Shown here: positions 28,800-37,847 of the stretch, one piece after another
Numbering within the stretch: position 1 is the first letter of the stretch
Layout of the letters: the number at the start of each line of letters is the position of its first letter
From: Actinomadura rubteroloni
Lineage (GTDB): Bacteria > Actinomycetota > Actinomycetes > Streptosporangiales > Streptosporangiaceae
Reading direction: 5' to 3'
DNA: 64,000 nt
NCBI RefSeq assembly: GCF_002911665.1
Contig: NZ_MTBP01000001.1
Coordinates: 1,798,001 to 1,862,000, forward strand
The notes under the pieces: generated by a model
Seen by the model: only the letters and a program-made list of their open reading frames with translations
Databases searched by the model: none
Told to the model about the DNA's origin: nothing
Program-made: the position numbers and the translations under genes

Positions 28800-28818
28800 G
28801 ATTCCAGTGGCCGGAATC
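28800..28818. promoter_or_regulatory. Candidate operator and promoter of the nucleoside-importer operon
   Basis: GATTCC-N7-GGAATC is a perfect inverted repeat located 40 bases before the TTG start of the lipoprotein gene. GATAAC at 28786-28791 could be the -10 box, which would put the repeat exactly at the transcription start, a typical repressor position. Confidence 0.4.
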
Positions 28819-28858
28819 ACCGCCGCGCGTCGGGCGGGGGGAACGAAGGGAGCGCACG

Positions 28859-29899
28859 TTGCGCCGTGGTCTGAAGGTATCGCTCGTCGCGCTGACGGGC
28901 ACCGCGTTGACGCTCACCGCCGCCGGCTGCGGCGGGAAGAAGGCCTCCACCTCCGACCAGAAGACCGTGAAGGTCGGTCTCGCGTTCGACGTGGGCGGCC
29001 GGGGCGACCAGTCCTACAACGACTCGGCGGCGCGCGGCCTGGAGCGGGTGAAGAAGGAGCTGAAGGTCACCACCGAGGAGATCTCGGCGAAGCAGGACGA
29101 GCCGGACGCCGACAAGGAGTCGCGGCTGCGCCTGCTGGCGGGCAAGGGCTACCAGATGGTGATCGGCATCGGGTTCGCCTACACGTCGTCGGTGCTGAAG
29201 GTCGCCAAGGACTACCCGAACACCAAGTTCCTCGTGGTGGACGCCGACCAGTGCAAGGTGTCGGGCGCGAACGTCCTCGGCGCGTGCTTCTCCGAGGAGC
29301 AGGGCTCGTACCTGGTGGGCGCGGCGGCGGCGCTGAAGTCCAAGACCGGGACGATCGGGTTCATCGGCGGCGTGAACGTCCCGCTGATCCACAAGTTCGA
29401 GGCCGGGTACGACGCGGGCGCGAAGAAGGTGAAGCCGGGGATCAAGGTGCTGCCCGGCAAGTACCTGACGCAGCCCCCGAACTTCGACGGCTTCAAGAAC
29501 CCGGCGCTCGGCAGCGAGGCCGCGCAGGGCCAGCTCGACCAGGGCGCGGACGTGATCTACCACGCGGCCGGCGGCGCGGGCCTCGGTGTGATCAAGACGG
29601 TCGGCGCGGCCGGCAAGTGGGCGATCGGCGTCGACTCCGACCAGTACGCGCAGCCCGCGCTGGCCGGGGTGAAGAACCAGATCCTCACCTCGATGGTGAA
29701 GCGCGTGGACCTGTCGGTGTACGACTTCGTGAAGTCGGTCGGCGACGGCACGTTCAAAGCGGGGACGAAGCAGTACAACCTGGCCAACGACGGTGTCGGC
29801 TTCGCGGTGAGCGGCGGCCACATGGACGACATCAAGGCCAGGCTGGACGACCTCAAGGCCCAGATCGTCGCGGGGAAGATCGTCGTCCCGACCGAGTAG
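28859..29899 (+). CDS. BMP-family nucleoside-binding lipoprotein of an ABC importer
   Basis: The 346-residue substrate-binding protein starts with a basic segment and a hydrophobic stretch ending LTLTAAGCGGKKAS, whose cysteine is the likely lipidation site. The mature part reads VKVGLAFDVGGRGDQSYND, LAGKGYQMVIGIGFAY, LGACFSEEQGSYLVGAAAAL and GFIGGVNVPLIHKFEAGYDAGA, all typical of the BmpA/Med family that binds purine or pyrimidine nucleosides. The start is TTG at 28859, selected by AAGGGAG six bases upstream and the lack of another start before the signal sequence. It heads an operon with the ATPase, two permeases, cdd and deoA. Specificity for nucleosides is inferred from family and neighbours. 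Confidence 0.9.
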   Translation: MRRGLKVSLVALTGTALTLTAAGCGGKKASTSDQKTVKVGLAFDVGGRGDQSYNDSAARGLERVKKELKVTTEEISAKQDEPDADKESRLRLLAGKGYQMVIGIGFAYTSSVLKVAKDYPNTKFLVVDADQCKVSGANVLGACFSEEQGSYLVGAAAALKSKTGTIGFIGGVNVPLIHKFEAGYDAGAKKVKPGIKVLPGKYLTQPPNFDGFKNPALGSEAAQGQLDQGADVIYHAAGGAGLGVIKTVGAAGKWAIGVDSDQYAQPALAGVKNQILTSMVKRVDLSVYDFVKSVGDGTFKAGTKQYNLANDGVGFAVSGGHMDDIKARLDDLKAQIVAGKIVVPTE

Positions 29900-29955
29900 A
29901 GCGTCCGGGTGCGCTCTCCGGAGCGCACCCGTTATTCACCAGGGGGGTGCGTCCG

Positions 29956-31473
29956 GTGCCTGACGCTGCCGTACGCCTGACCGGCATCACGAAACGGTTC
30001 CCCGGCGTCGTCGCCAACCGCGACGTCGACCTGACGATCGAGCGCGGCGAGGTCCACGCGCTGTGCGGGGAGAACGGCGCCGGCAAGTCCACGCTGATGA
30101 AGATCCTTTACGGGATGCAGCGGCCGGACGAGGGGACCGTCGAGATCGCCGGCGAGCAGGTCGTCCTGCGGTCCCCGGCCGACGCGATCGCGCGCGGGAT
30201 CGGGATGGTCCACCAGCACTTCAAGCTGGCCGACAACCTGACCGTGCTGGAGAACGTCATCCTCGGCGCCGAGCCGCGCCGGTTCGGCCGGATCGACTTC
30301 GCGGCGGCGCGGGCGGCGATCCGCGACATGTCCGCGCGGTACGGGCTGCACGTCGATCCGGACAGTCTCGTCCAGCCGCTCGGCGTGGGGGACCGGCAGC
30401 GCGTCGAGATCCTCAAGGTGCTGTACCGGGGCGCGAAGGTCCTGATCCTGGACGAGCCGACGGCGGTGCTCGTCCCGCAGGAGGTGGACGAGCTGTTCGC
30501 CAACCTGCGCGAGCTGCGCGCCGAGGGCCTGACCGTGCTGTTCATCTCGCACAAGCTGGACGAGGTGCTGTCGGTCGCCGACGCGATCTCGGTGATCCGG
30601 CGCGGCACGACCGTCGCGACCCGGCTGGACCCGGCGCAGGTCACGGCGCGGCGGCTCGCCGAGCTGATGGTCGGGTCGGAGCTGCCGACGCCGGAGCTGC
30701 GCGAGTCCACGGTCACCGAGGACGTGCAGCTCGACGTCGCGGGGCTGACCGTCCGGACGCCGGAGGGCCGCGCGGTCGTGGACGACGTGTCGCTGCGCAT
30801 CCGGCGCGGCGAGATCGTCGGCCTCGCGGGCGTCGAGGGCAACGGGCAGGGCGAGCTGATCGAGGCGCTGATGGGGATCCGCCCGGCGGCGTCGGGGACG
30901 ATCCGGTACGGCGGCGCGGACGTGACGCACTGGCCGACGCGCCGCCGCCGCGAGGCGGGCATCGCCTACATCCCCGAGGACCGGCACCGGCACGGGCTCG
31001 TGCTGGAGGCGCCGCTGTGGGAGAACCGGATGCTCGGCCACCAGACCGAGCGCCCGAACGCGCGCGGCCCGTGGATCGACCGGCGCGGCGCCCGCCGCGA
31101 CACGGCCCGGATCGCGGCGGAGTACGACGTCCGGACGCCCGGGATCGACGTCCCGGCGGGCGCCCTGTCGGGCGGCAACCAGCAGAAGCTCATCGTCGGG
31201 CGGGAGATGTCGGGCGCGCCCCGGCTCCTGGTCGCCGCGCACCCGACGCGCGGCATCGACGTGGGCGCGCAGGCGGCGATCTGGGACGCGCTGCGCGCCG
31301 CCCGCGCGGCGGGCCTGGCCGTCCTGCTCGTCAGCGCGGACCTCGAGGAACTGATCGGCATGTCGGACACGCTGCACGTGATCCTGCGGGGCCGCCTCGT
31401 CGCCGAGGTCGACCCGCGCTCGGTCACCCCCGAAGACCTCGGCTCCGCGATGACCGGAGCCACTCATGACTAA
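29956..31473 (+). CDS. Nucleoside ABC importer ATPase (two fused nucleotide-binding domains)
   Basis: The 505-residue protein contains two ABC domains as in sugar and nucleoside importers. Domain 1 has Walker A GENGAGKST, a signature written LGVGDRQRVEI and Walker B VLILDEPTAVLVP. Domain 2 has a degenerate Walker A (GVEGNGQGELIEAL), the canonical LSGGNQQK signature and LLVAAHPTRGIDVGA. This asymmetry is usual for the YufO/NupA group. GTG at 29956 is preferred over 29947, because AGGGGGG at 29941-29947 is correctly spaced to it. The end overlaps the first permease by eight bases. Confidence 0.93.
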   Translation: MPDAAVRLTGITKRFPGVVANRDVDLTIERGEVHALCGENGAGKSTLMKILYGMQRPDEGTVEIAGEQVVLRSPADAIARGIGMVHQHFKLADNLTVLENVILGAEPRRFGRIDFAAARAAIRDMSARYGLHVDPDSLVQPLGVGDRQRVEILKVLYRGAKVLILDEPTAVLVPQEVDELFANLRELRAEGLTVLFISHKLDEVLSVADAISVIRRGTTVATRLDPAQVTARRLAELMVGSELPTPELRESTVTEDVQLDVAGLTVRTPEGRAVVDDVSLRIRRGEIVGLAGVEGNGQGELIEALMGIRPAASGTIRYGGADVTHWPTRRRREAGIAYIPEDRHRHGLVLEAPLWENRMLGHQTERPNARGPWIDRRGARRDTARIAAEYDVRTPGIDVPAGALSGGNQQKLIVGREMSGAPRLLVAAHPTRGIDVGAQAAIWDALRAARAAGLAVLLVSADLEELIGMSDTLHVILRGRLVAEVDPRSVTPEDLGSAMTGATHD

Positions 31474-32632
31474 AAGGGTGCCTGCTTGGCAGGCGGTTCT
31501 GCGGGGGCTCGGGCCGCGGGGGATGGCGTTGCGGATCGGGGCGCCGGTGCTGGCGCTGCTGATCTCGCTCGGCATCACGATGGTGCTGCTGCGGGTCACC
31601 GGGGCGGATCCGGTCAGTTCCGTGCAGGCCATGATCGACTATGGGACGACGCCCAACTCGATCGTCGACATCCTCAACCGGGCGACGCGCTACTACCTGT
31701 CGGCGGTGGCGGTCGCGATCGGGTTCCGGATGGCGCTGCTCAACATCGGCGTGGACGGTCAGTACCGGCTGGCGGCGCTGCTCGCGGCGGCGCTGGCGGG
31801 CGCGCTGTCGCTGCCCGCGCCGTTCGGGCAGATCCTGACGATCGTCGCGGCGATGGTCGTCGGCGGGCTGTGGGCGGCGATCGCGGGCGTGCTGAAGGTG
31901 ACGCGCGGCGTCAGCGAGGTGCTGTCCACGATCATGCTGAACTCGATCGCGACCGGGCTCATCGCCTATCTGCTGAACCCCAAGCGGCTCGCGGAGATGC
32001 GGCCGGGCAGCAACAACATCGCGACGCCGCAGGTCCCGTCGTCCGGACGGGTCGGGGCGCTGAACGGCGCGCTGTCGGCGATCGGCATCGACCTGCCGGG
32101 ACGGCTCTACGGGCTGCTCCCGGTGGCGATCGTCGTCGGGGTCGTGTTCTGGGTCGTCGTGAACTACACGCGGTTCGGGTTCGACCTGAAGGTGTCGGGG
32201 CTCGCGCCGGGCGCGGCGGAGGCCAGCGGCGTCAGCGCCAAGAAGATGATCGTCGTCACGATGGTCACGTCCGGGGCGATCGCGGGCCTGATCGGGATGC
32301 CCGAGCTGCTCGGCGCGTCCTATGAGTACTCGCTGAACTTCCCGGCGGGCCTCGGGTTCACCGGGATCACGGTGGCGCTGCTCGGCCGCAACCATCCGCT
32401 CGGCATCGCGTTCGCGGCGGTGCTGTTCGCGTTCCTCGACCAGACCTCCGACGTCTTGCAGGAGGTCGAGGTGCCCAAGGAGATCGTCGGCGTGATGCAG
32501 GGCGTGGTCGTCCTGACCGTCGTCATCGTGTACGAGCTGGTGCGGCGCTTCGAGATCCGGCGCGAGCAGCGGGCCGTCGCGGGCGAGCTGGCGACCGGCC
32601 ATGACCTCGCGCGGGCGGGGAAGGGACGGTGA
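31466..32632 (+). CDS. Nucleoside ABC importer permease 1
   Basis: The 388-residue polytopic membrane protein belongs to the BPD_transp_2 type used in nucleoside importers. The motif NIGVDGQYRLAALLAAALAG and the repeated Ala/Gly/Leu helices, plus EVLSTIMLNSIATGL, fit this family. It probably makes one half of the channel, with the next gene making the other. ATG at 31466 lies inside the ATPase gene, and its own stop overlaps the second permease start by four bases, so all are translated in series. The first 60 codons use more TTG and GGG codons than the neighbours. Confidence 0.92.
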   Translation: MTKRVPAWQAVLRGLGPRGMALRIGAPVLALLISLGITMVLLRVTGADPVSSVQAMIDYGTTPNSIVDILNRATRYYLSAVAVAIGFRMALLNIGVDGQYRLAALLAAALAGALSLPAPFGQILTIVAAMVVGGLWAAIAGVLKVTRGVSEVLSTIMLNSIATGLIAYLLNPKRLAEMRPGSNNIATPQVPSSGRVGALNGALSAIGIDLPGRLYGLLPVAIVVGVVFWVVVNYTRFGFDLKVSGLAPGAAEASGVSAKKMIVVTMVTSGAIAGLIGMPELLGASYEYSLNFPAGLGFTGITVALLGRNHPLGIAFAAVLFAFLDQTSDVLQEVEVPKEIVGVMQGVVVLTVVIVYELVRRFEIRREQRAVAGELATGHDLARAGKGR

Positions 32633-33879
32633 ACGCCGTGAAGAGGCTCCGCCTGCCGCACTACCTGATCATCGGTGCGGGCCTGCTGGTCCTGCTGTCG
32701 CTGGTGCGGCGGGTGGACGGCGCGAACGACGTCACGTCCAGCGGCACGGTCGAGGCGATGCTGCGCCTCGCGGTGCCGATCTTCCTGGCCGGGCTCGGCG
32801 GGCTGTGGGCCGAGCGCGCGGGCGTGATCAACATCGGGCTCGAAGGCATGATGATCCTCGGGACGTGGACGGGCGCCTGGGCGGGCTACCAGTGGGGCCC
32901 GTGGGCCGGCGTCCTCGCGGGGATCGCGGGCGGCGCGCTCGGCGGGCTGCTGCACGCGGTCGCGACCGTCTCGTTCGGTGTGGACCACATCGTGTCCGGT
33001 GTGGCGATCAACATCCTCGGGCTCGGGCTGACGCAGTTCCTCGCGGGCCTGGTGTTCAACGTCGGGCACGCCAAGGAGCTGGGCGGCGGCCCTCGGCAGT
33101 CGCCGCCGGTCGATCCGATCACGAAGATCTCGCTGCCGGTGCTGTCGGGCGGCGGCGGCACGCCCGACTGGCTCGGGTCGCTGGAGAAGCACCACTGGTT
33201 CCTGGTGTCGGACGTCGCGGGCGTCCTGCGCGGCCTGACGCACCAGATGTCGCTGCTCACGCTGGTCGCGCTGCTGCTCGTCCCGGTGAGCTACTTCGTG
33301 CTGTGGCGGACGCCGTTCGGGCTGCGCGTCCGGTCCTGCGGCGAGGACCCGTACGCGGCCGAGTCGCTGGGCGTCCGCGTGTACCGGATGAAGTACGCGG
33401 CCGTGCTCATCTCGGGTGGGCTGGCCGGGCTGGCGGGCGCGTTCCTCGTGACGGTCGCCGCGCCGATCTACCAGGACGGCCAGACGGCCGGGCGCGGCTT
33501 CATCGGCCTCGCCGCGATGATCTTCGGGAACTGGCGGCCGGGCGGGCTCGCGGCGGGCTCGCTGCTGTTCGGCTACACCGACGCGATGAACGTCCGGGAC
33601 GGCGGGCAGGCCGTGCACGCGCTGCTGCTGTTCGTGGCCGTCCTGCTCGTCGCGGTCGCGGCGTGGCAGGCGTGGCGGCGCTCGTTCCTCGCGGCGGGGC
33701 TGGCGGCGGTCGCGGCCGCCGGGCTGCTCGTCTGGTTCCTCGACAGCGACGTCGTCCCGGGCGAACTGGTGTCGTTCAGCCCGCACCTCACGACCCTGCT
33801 CGTCCTCGCGCTCGCCAGCCAGCGGCTCCGCATGCCGGCGGCCGACGGCTTGCGCTACCGGCGGGGTGAGGCACGCTAG
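32629..33879 (+). CDS. Nucleoside ABC importer permease 2
   Basis: This 416-residue membrane protein is a second BPD_transp_2 permease. VINIGLEGMMILGTWTGAWA, with the conserved NIGxEG motif, and FGVDHIVSGVAINILGLGLT place it in the YufQ/NupC type. About ten hydrophobic segments are seen, plus a larger outside loop near residues 145-200. GTG at 32629 overlaps the preceding stop. It is followed after four bases by cytidine deaminase, linking uptake directly to pyrimidine nucleoside breakdown. Confidence 0.92.
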   Translation: MNAVKRLRLPHYLIIGAGLLVLLSLVRRVDGANDVTSSGTVEAMLRLAVPIFLAGLGGLWAERAGVINIGLEGMMILGTWTGAWAGYQWGPWAGVLAGIAGGALGGLLHAVATVSFGVDHIVSGVAINILGLGLTQFLAGLVFNVGHAKELGGGPRQSPPVDPITKISLPVLSGGGGTPDWLGSLEKHHWFLVSDVAGVLRGLTHQMSLLTLVALLLVPVSYFVLWRTPFGLRVRSCGEDPYAAESLGVRVYRMKYAAVLISGGLAGLAGAFLVTVAAPIYQDGQTAGRGFIGLAAMIFGNWRPGGLAAGSLLFGYTDAMNVRDGGQAVHALLLFVAVLLVAVAAWQAWRRSFLAAGLAAVAAAGLLVWFLDSDVVPGELVSFSPHLTTLLVLALASQRLRMPAADGLRYRRGEAR

Positions 33880-33883
33880 GCGC

Positions 33884-34291
33884 ATGACGAAGATCGACTG
33901 GCCGGTGCTGCGCGCGTCCGCGCGGACGGCGATGGAACGTGCCTACGCTCCGTACTCCGGTTTCCCGGTCGGCGCGGCGGGCCTCGCGGCCGACGGCCGG
34001 GTCCTCACCGGCTGCAACGTCGAGAACGCCTGCTACGGCGTCGGGCTGTGCGCCGAGTGCAGCCTGGTGTCGGCGCTGTTCGACGGGGACGTCCCGGAGA
34101 GCCCCCGGCTGGTCGCCGTCGCGGTCGTGGACCGGAACGGCGATCCGCTCATGCCCTGCGGACGCTGCCGCCAGTTGCTGTGGGAGCACGGCGGGCCGGG
34201 CATGCTGCTGGAGACCGTTCGGGGGGTGCGCCCGCTGGCCGAGCTGCTGCCGGACGCGTTCGGCCCCGCCGACCTGACAGACCGAGCCTGA
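33884..34291 (+). CDS. cdd: Cytidine deaminase
   Basis: This homotetrameric zinc enzyme deaminates cytidine and deoxycytidine to uridine and deoxyuridine. The 135-residue product has the complete signature: PYSGFPVGAAGL at the substrate entrance, NVENACYGVGLCAECS with the zinc-binding Cys and catalytic Glu, and PCGRCRQ with the other two zinc cysteines. ATG at 33884 is used because an upstream in-frame GTG (33866) lies without ribosome site near the end of the permease gene. Eleven bases separate it from deoA; both act on the imported nucleosides. Confidence 0.95.
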   Translation: MTKIDWPVLRASARTAMERAYAPYSGFPVGAAGLAADGRVLTGCNVENACYGVGLCAECSLVSALFDGDVPESPRLVAVAVVDRNGDPLMPCGRCRQLLWEHGGPGMLLETVRGVRPLAELLPDAFGPADLTDRA

Positions 34292-34302
34292 AGGGGGACG
34301 CC

Positions 34303-35580
34303 GTGGACGCCATCGACGTCATCCGCGCCAAGCGGGACGGGGCCGCGCTGAGCCCCGCGCAGATCGACTGGGTCGTGGACGCCTACACGCGCGGCGCGGT
34401 CGCCGAGGAGCAGATGGCCGCGCTCGCGATGGCGATCCTGCTCAACGGGATGTCGCGCGCCGAGGTCTCCCGCTGGACGGAGGCGATGATCGCGTCCGGG
34501 GAGCGGATGGACTGGTCGGCGCTGGACCGTCCGACGACCGACAAGCACTCCACCGGCGGCGTCGGCGACAAGATCACGCTGCCGCTGGCGCCGCTGGTCG
34601 CGGCGTGCGGCGCGGCCGTCCCGCAGCTCTCCGGCCGGGGCCTCGGGCACACCGGCGGGACGCTGGACAAACTGGAGTCGATCCCGGGCTGGCGGGCGTC
34701 GCTGAGCGGCGCCGAGATGCTGGACGTCCTCGCCGCGACGGGCGCGGTGGTCTGCGCGGCGGGCGGCGGCCTCGCCCCGGCCGACCGCAAGCTCTACGCG
34801 CTGCGGGACGTGACGGGCACGGTCGAGTCGATCCCGCTCATCGCGTCCTCGATCATGTCGAAGAAGATCGCCGAGGGGACGGGCGCGCTCGTCCTGGACG
34901 TCAAGGTCGGCTCGGGCGCGTTCATGAAGGCCGAGGCGCCGGCGCGGGAGCTGGCCGAGACGATGGTCGCGATCGGCGCCGACCACGGGCTGCGGACGGT
35001 CGCGCTGCTGACGGCGATGGACCGTCCGCTCGGCGCGGCGGTCGGGAACGCCGTCGAGGTCGCCGAGGCCGTCGAGGTGCTGTCGGGGGGCGGCCCGGCC
35101 GACGTCGTGGAGCTGACGGTCGCGCTCGCCCGCGAGATGCTCGCGGCGGCGGGCCTGCCGGACGCCAAGGACCCGGCGACGGCCCTCGCGGACGGCTCGG
35201 CGATGGACGTCTGGCGCCGCATGATCGTCGCGCAGGGCGGCAACCCGGACGCGCCGCTGCCGGTGGCCCGCGAGGAGCACGTGCTGCGCGCCCCGGCGTC
35301 CGGCGTCCTGACGCGCCTGGACGCCTACGGAGTGGGCCTCGCGGCCTGGCGCCTCGGCGCGGGCCGGGCGCGCAAGGAGGACCCGGTGTCGTTCGGCGCG
35401 GGCGTCATCTGCCACGCCAAGCCCGGCGACACCGTCCGCGAGGGCGCGCCGCTGCTCACCCTCCACGCCGACGACACGTCCCGCTTCCCCCGGGCCCTGG
35501 ACGCCCTGTCCGACGCGATGGAGATCACCGACTCCGGCGCCCCCGACCTGCTCCCCCTGATCATCGACCGCATCGCCTGA
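34303..35580 (+). CDS. deoA: Thymidine / pyrimidine-nucleoside phosphorylase
   Basis: This enzyme cleaves thymidine, deoxyuridine or uridine with phosphate into base and pentose-1-phosphate. The 425-residue product shows the family signature near the end of the alpha domain (SGRGLGHTGGTLDKLE) and the phosphate-binding loop KHSTGGVGDKITLPLAP, plus SSIMSKKIAEGTGALVLDVK. The length fits both thymidine phosphorylase and the broader PyNP group, so specificity between them is not certain. GTG at 34303 follows AAGGGGG with five bases of spacing. It is the last gene of the importer operon. Confidence 0.93.
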   Translation: MDAIDVIRAKRDGAALSPAQIDWVVDAYTRGAVAEEQMAALAMAILLNGMSRAEVSRWTEAMIASGERMDWSALDRPTTDKHSTGGVGDKITLPLAPLVAACGAAVPQLSGRGLGHTGGTLDKLESIPGWRASLSGAEMLDVLAATGAVVCAAGGGLAPADRKLYALRDVTGTVESIPLIASSIMSKKIAEGTGALVLDVKVGSGAFMKAEAPARELAETMVAIGADHGLRTVALLTAMDRPLGAAVGNAVEVAEAVEVLSGGGPADVVELTVALAREMLAAAGLPDAKDPATALADGSAMDVWRRMIVAQGGNPDAPLPVAREEHVLRAPASGVLTRLDAYGVGLAAWRLGAGRARKEDPVSFGAGVICHAKPGDTVREGAPLLTLHADDTSRFPRALDALSDAMEITDSGAPDLLPLIIDRIA

Positions 35581-35587
35581 CGCGCCC

Positions 35588-35624
35588 GCCCGCCGTCCGC
35601 CGCGCGGGGCGGTCAGCGGCGGGC
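35588..35624. terminator. Hairpin between deoA and the YrdB gene
   Basis: GCCCGCCG (35588-35595) and CGGCGGGC (35617-35624) form an 8-bp stem that encloses a second stem CCGCC/GGCGG. It overlaps the stop of the convergent gene and has no T-run, so it is only a possible bidirectional terminator. Confidence 0.4.
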
Positions 35625-35987
35625 GAGGGCGCGCCAGCGCGGGATCTCGGCGACGGCGGCGGCGCCGGCGAGGACGGTCGCGAGCACGGCGACCGGCACC
35701 GGCCACGCGAACCAGGGTGCGACGGCCGCGACCGCGAGCTGGAGCACGACGAGGGCGATCGTCGCCCACCCGGGCACGGCGACGATCGTCCGCGCCTTGT
35801 CGCCGGGCGTCCCGAACAGCGTCGGCAGCCCGATGAGCACGACGACCGACAGCACCGCGAGCGGGACGCTCACCGGCGCGAGCGCCCACGGCGCCGCGAC
35901 CCACGCGATCAGCTCGCAGACGAACCGCAGCGCCGCCGCGCCGCGCGGATCCGGAACCGAGCCGCCGGGACTCGAACGTTGCGTCAC
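35613..35987 (-). CDS. YrdB-like (DUF2568) small membrane protein
   Basis: The 124-residue product has four hydrophobic segments: LRFVCELIAWVAAPWALAP, VPLAVLSVVVLIGLPTLFG, the PGWATIALVVLQLAVAAVA helix and VPVAVLATVLAGAAAVAEI. The pattern, starting with A-L-R-F-x-x-E-L, matches YrdB/DUF2568 proteins of unknown function. GTG at 35987 gives the usual family length; an ATG at 36020 would add 11 residues without similarity. It is convergent with deoA and divergent from the first methyltransferase. Confidence 0.65.
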   Translation of the reverse strand: MTQRSSPGGSVPDPRGAAALRFVCELIAWVAAPWALAPVSVPLAVLSVVVLIGLPTLFGTPGDKARTIVAVPGWATIALVVLQLAVAAVAPWFAWPVPVAVLATVLAGAAAVAEIPRWRALARR

Positions 35988-36179
35988 GCGCCCGACTCTA
36001 AAGCACGCATTCCGGAACATTCACGGCGGTCACCAGTCGCGATCGGCGACCAGGGCCTCGATGCATTCGACAGGGGCGGCGACTCGCGGGTCAGGGTGTC
36101 CGGACTGGGCGAAGGGGTGCCGCCGGGCGTGCGGCGGTGCGAGGATCGGGCGAGACGATCTTGCTGGAGGTTCCCGCGT

Positions 36180-36965
36180 ATGACCGATTCCCCGGAATTC
36201 GACACGTCCGTCCCGCATGAGGCGCGGGTCTACGACTACTGGCTCGGCGGGAGCGACAACTTCGAGGCCGATCGCGCGCTCGGCGACGCGATGATCGCGG
36301 CCATCCCGACGCTGCCGGTCATGGCGCGGGCGAACCGGGCGTTCATGGAGCGCGTGACGCGGCACATCGTCGCCGAGGGCGTGACGCAGTTCCTCGACAT
36401 CGGCAGCGGCATCCCGACGTCCCCGAACCTCCACGAGATCGCGCGCGCGGCCGATCTGGACGCCCGCGTCGTGTACGTGGACCACGACCCGCTGGTCGCC
36501 CGGCACGCCCGGGTCCTGCTCCAGGACGTCCCCGGCGTCGCCTACGCCGAGGGCGACCTCACCGAGCCCGCGACGATCCTGGCCGACCCGCTGGTCCCCG
36601 CGACGCTGGACCTGGACCGTCCGGTCGCGCTCATGCTCGTCGCGCTGCTCATGTACTTCCCGGCCGAACGGCACCCCGAGCGCTGGGTCGCGGAGCTGCT
36701 GGACGCCCTCGCCCCGGGCAGTCTCGTCGCGATCTCGCACCCGAGCGCCGACTTCGACGCCGAGGCCGTCGCGGAGGCCAACGCCATCGCCAACCGCGCC
36801 GGGATCACGCTGGTGTCGCGGACCCGCGCCGAGTTCGAGACGCTGTTCGGCCCGGCGACGCTGCTGGAGCCGGGCGCGGTCCCGCTCGTGACGTGGCGTC
36901 CGGACGAGCCCGTCACCGACCCGAACGCCGCGTACTACTACGCCGGACTCGCCCGCAAGGACTGA
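36180..36965 (+). CDS. SAM-dependent methyltransferase (PF04672 / DUF574), copy 1
   Basis: The 261-residue protein has the family hallmark at the N-terminus (SVPHEARVYDYWLGGSDNFE), the SAM-binding motif TQFLDIGSGIPTSPNLHE, VVYVDHDPLVARHAR, and the C-terminal YYYAGLARKD. Proteins of this family are strongly expanded in actinomycetes; substrate and role are unknown. GGAGG lies nine bases before the ATG. A near-identical paralog follows 90 bases downstream. Both genes are preceded by the same GAGGATCGGG sequence (36141-36150 here), which suggests that the promoter was duplicated with the gene. Confidence 0.88.
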   Translation: MTDSPEFDTSVPHEARVYDYWLGGSDNFEADRALGDAMIAAIPTLPVMARANRAFMERVTRHIVAEGVTQFLDIGSGIPTSPNLHEIARAADLDARVVYVDHDPLVARHARVLLQDVPGVAYAEGDLTEPATILADPLVPATLDLDRPVALMLVALLMYFPAERHPERWVAELLDALAPGSLVAISHPSADFDAEAVAEANAIANRAGITLVSRTRAEFETLFGPATLLEPGAVPLVTWRPDEPVTDPNAAYYYAGLARKD

Positions 36966-37054
36966 GCCGCGAGGACTGCTCCGAAACCGGCGTTCAGGTC
37001 GTCCCGGACATGGGAGGATCGGGGCGGCAGTCGGCTTCCGCGAAGGTCGAGGCG

Positions 37055-37846
37055 ATGGCGAACACCCCCGAACTGGACACCAGCGTCCCCCACGAGGCAC
37101 GCGTCTACGACTACTGGCTCGGCGGCAAGGACAACTTCGAGGCCGATCGCGCGCTCGGCGACGCGATGATCGCGGCCATCCCGAACCTCCCGGTCATGGC
37201 GCGGGCGAACCGCGCGTTCATGCAGCGGGTGACGCGGCACGTCGTCGCGTCGGGCGTGACGCAGTTCCTCGACATCGGCACGGGCATCCCGACGTCCCCG
37301 AACCTGCACGAGGTGGCGCAGGCGCTGGAGCCGTCGGCGCGCGTCGTGTACGTCGACAACGACCCGCTCGTCCTCGCGCACGCCCGCGCGCTGATGACGA
37401 GCGACCCGGCGGGCGCGACGGCCTACCTGCACGCCGACCTCACCGAGCCCGAGTCGATCCTGGCCGACCCGCTGCTCACGGCGACGCTGGATCTGGACCG
37501 CCCGGTCGCGCTGACGCTGGTCGCGGTGCTGATGTACTTCACGCCCGAGCAGGGCCCCGAGCGGTGGGTCGCGACGCTGGCGGACGCGCTCGCCCCCGGC
37601 AGCCTCATCGCGATCTCCCATCCGTCCGGCGACTTCGACCCCCCGGCGTTCGCGGCGGCGCGGGCCGCCGCCGAGGCCGCCGGGATCACGCTCGTGGACC
37701 GGGACCGGACGGCCTTCGAGGCGCTGTTCGGGACGGCCGAGCTGCTGGAGCCCGGCGCCGTCCCGCTCGCCGCGTGGCGTCCCGACGCCCCGCCCGCCGA
37801 CCCGCACGCGGCGTACTACTACGCCGGGCTGGCCCGCAAGCGCTGA
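37055..37846 (+). CDS. SAM-dependent methyltransferase (PF04672 / DUF574), copy 2
   Basis: The 263-residue paralog of the preceding gene shares most residues by eye, including VPHEARVYDYWLGGKDNFE, TQFLDIGTGIPTSPNLHEVA and YYYAGLARKR. Differences cluster in the C-terminal half (for example HPSGDFDPPAFAAARAAA in place of the HPSADFDAEAVAEANAIA segment), which may change substrate. GAGGATCGGG at 37014-37023 stands 41 bases before the ATG, against 39 bases in copy 1. AAGG at 37043-37046 is the ribosome site. One base separates its stop from that of the convergent DoxX gene. Confidence 0.88.
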   Translation: MANTPELDTSVPHEARVYDYWLGGKDNFEADRALGDAMIAAIPNLPVMARANRAFMQRVTRHVVASGVTQFLDIGTGIPTSPNLHEVAQALEPSARVVYVDNDPLVLAHARALMTSDPAGATAYLHADLTEPESILADPLLTATLDLDRPVALTLVAVLMYFTPEQGPERWVATLADALAPGSLIAISHPSGDFDPPAFAAARAAAEAAGITLVDRDRTAFEALFGTAELLEPGAVPLAAWRPDAPPADPHAAYYYAGLARKR

Positions 37847-37847
37847 G

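Noticed and set aside
31466..32632. Different codon use at the start of permease 1 (and of TadC) as a sign of transfer
   Set aside because: The shift to TTG/GGG is confined to short N-terminal parts of genes that fit their operons by overlap and family, so transfer is not supported.
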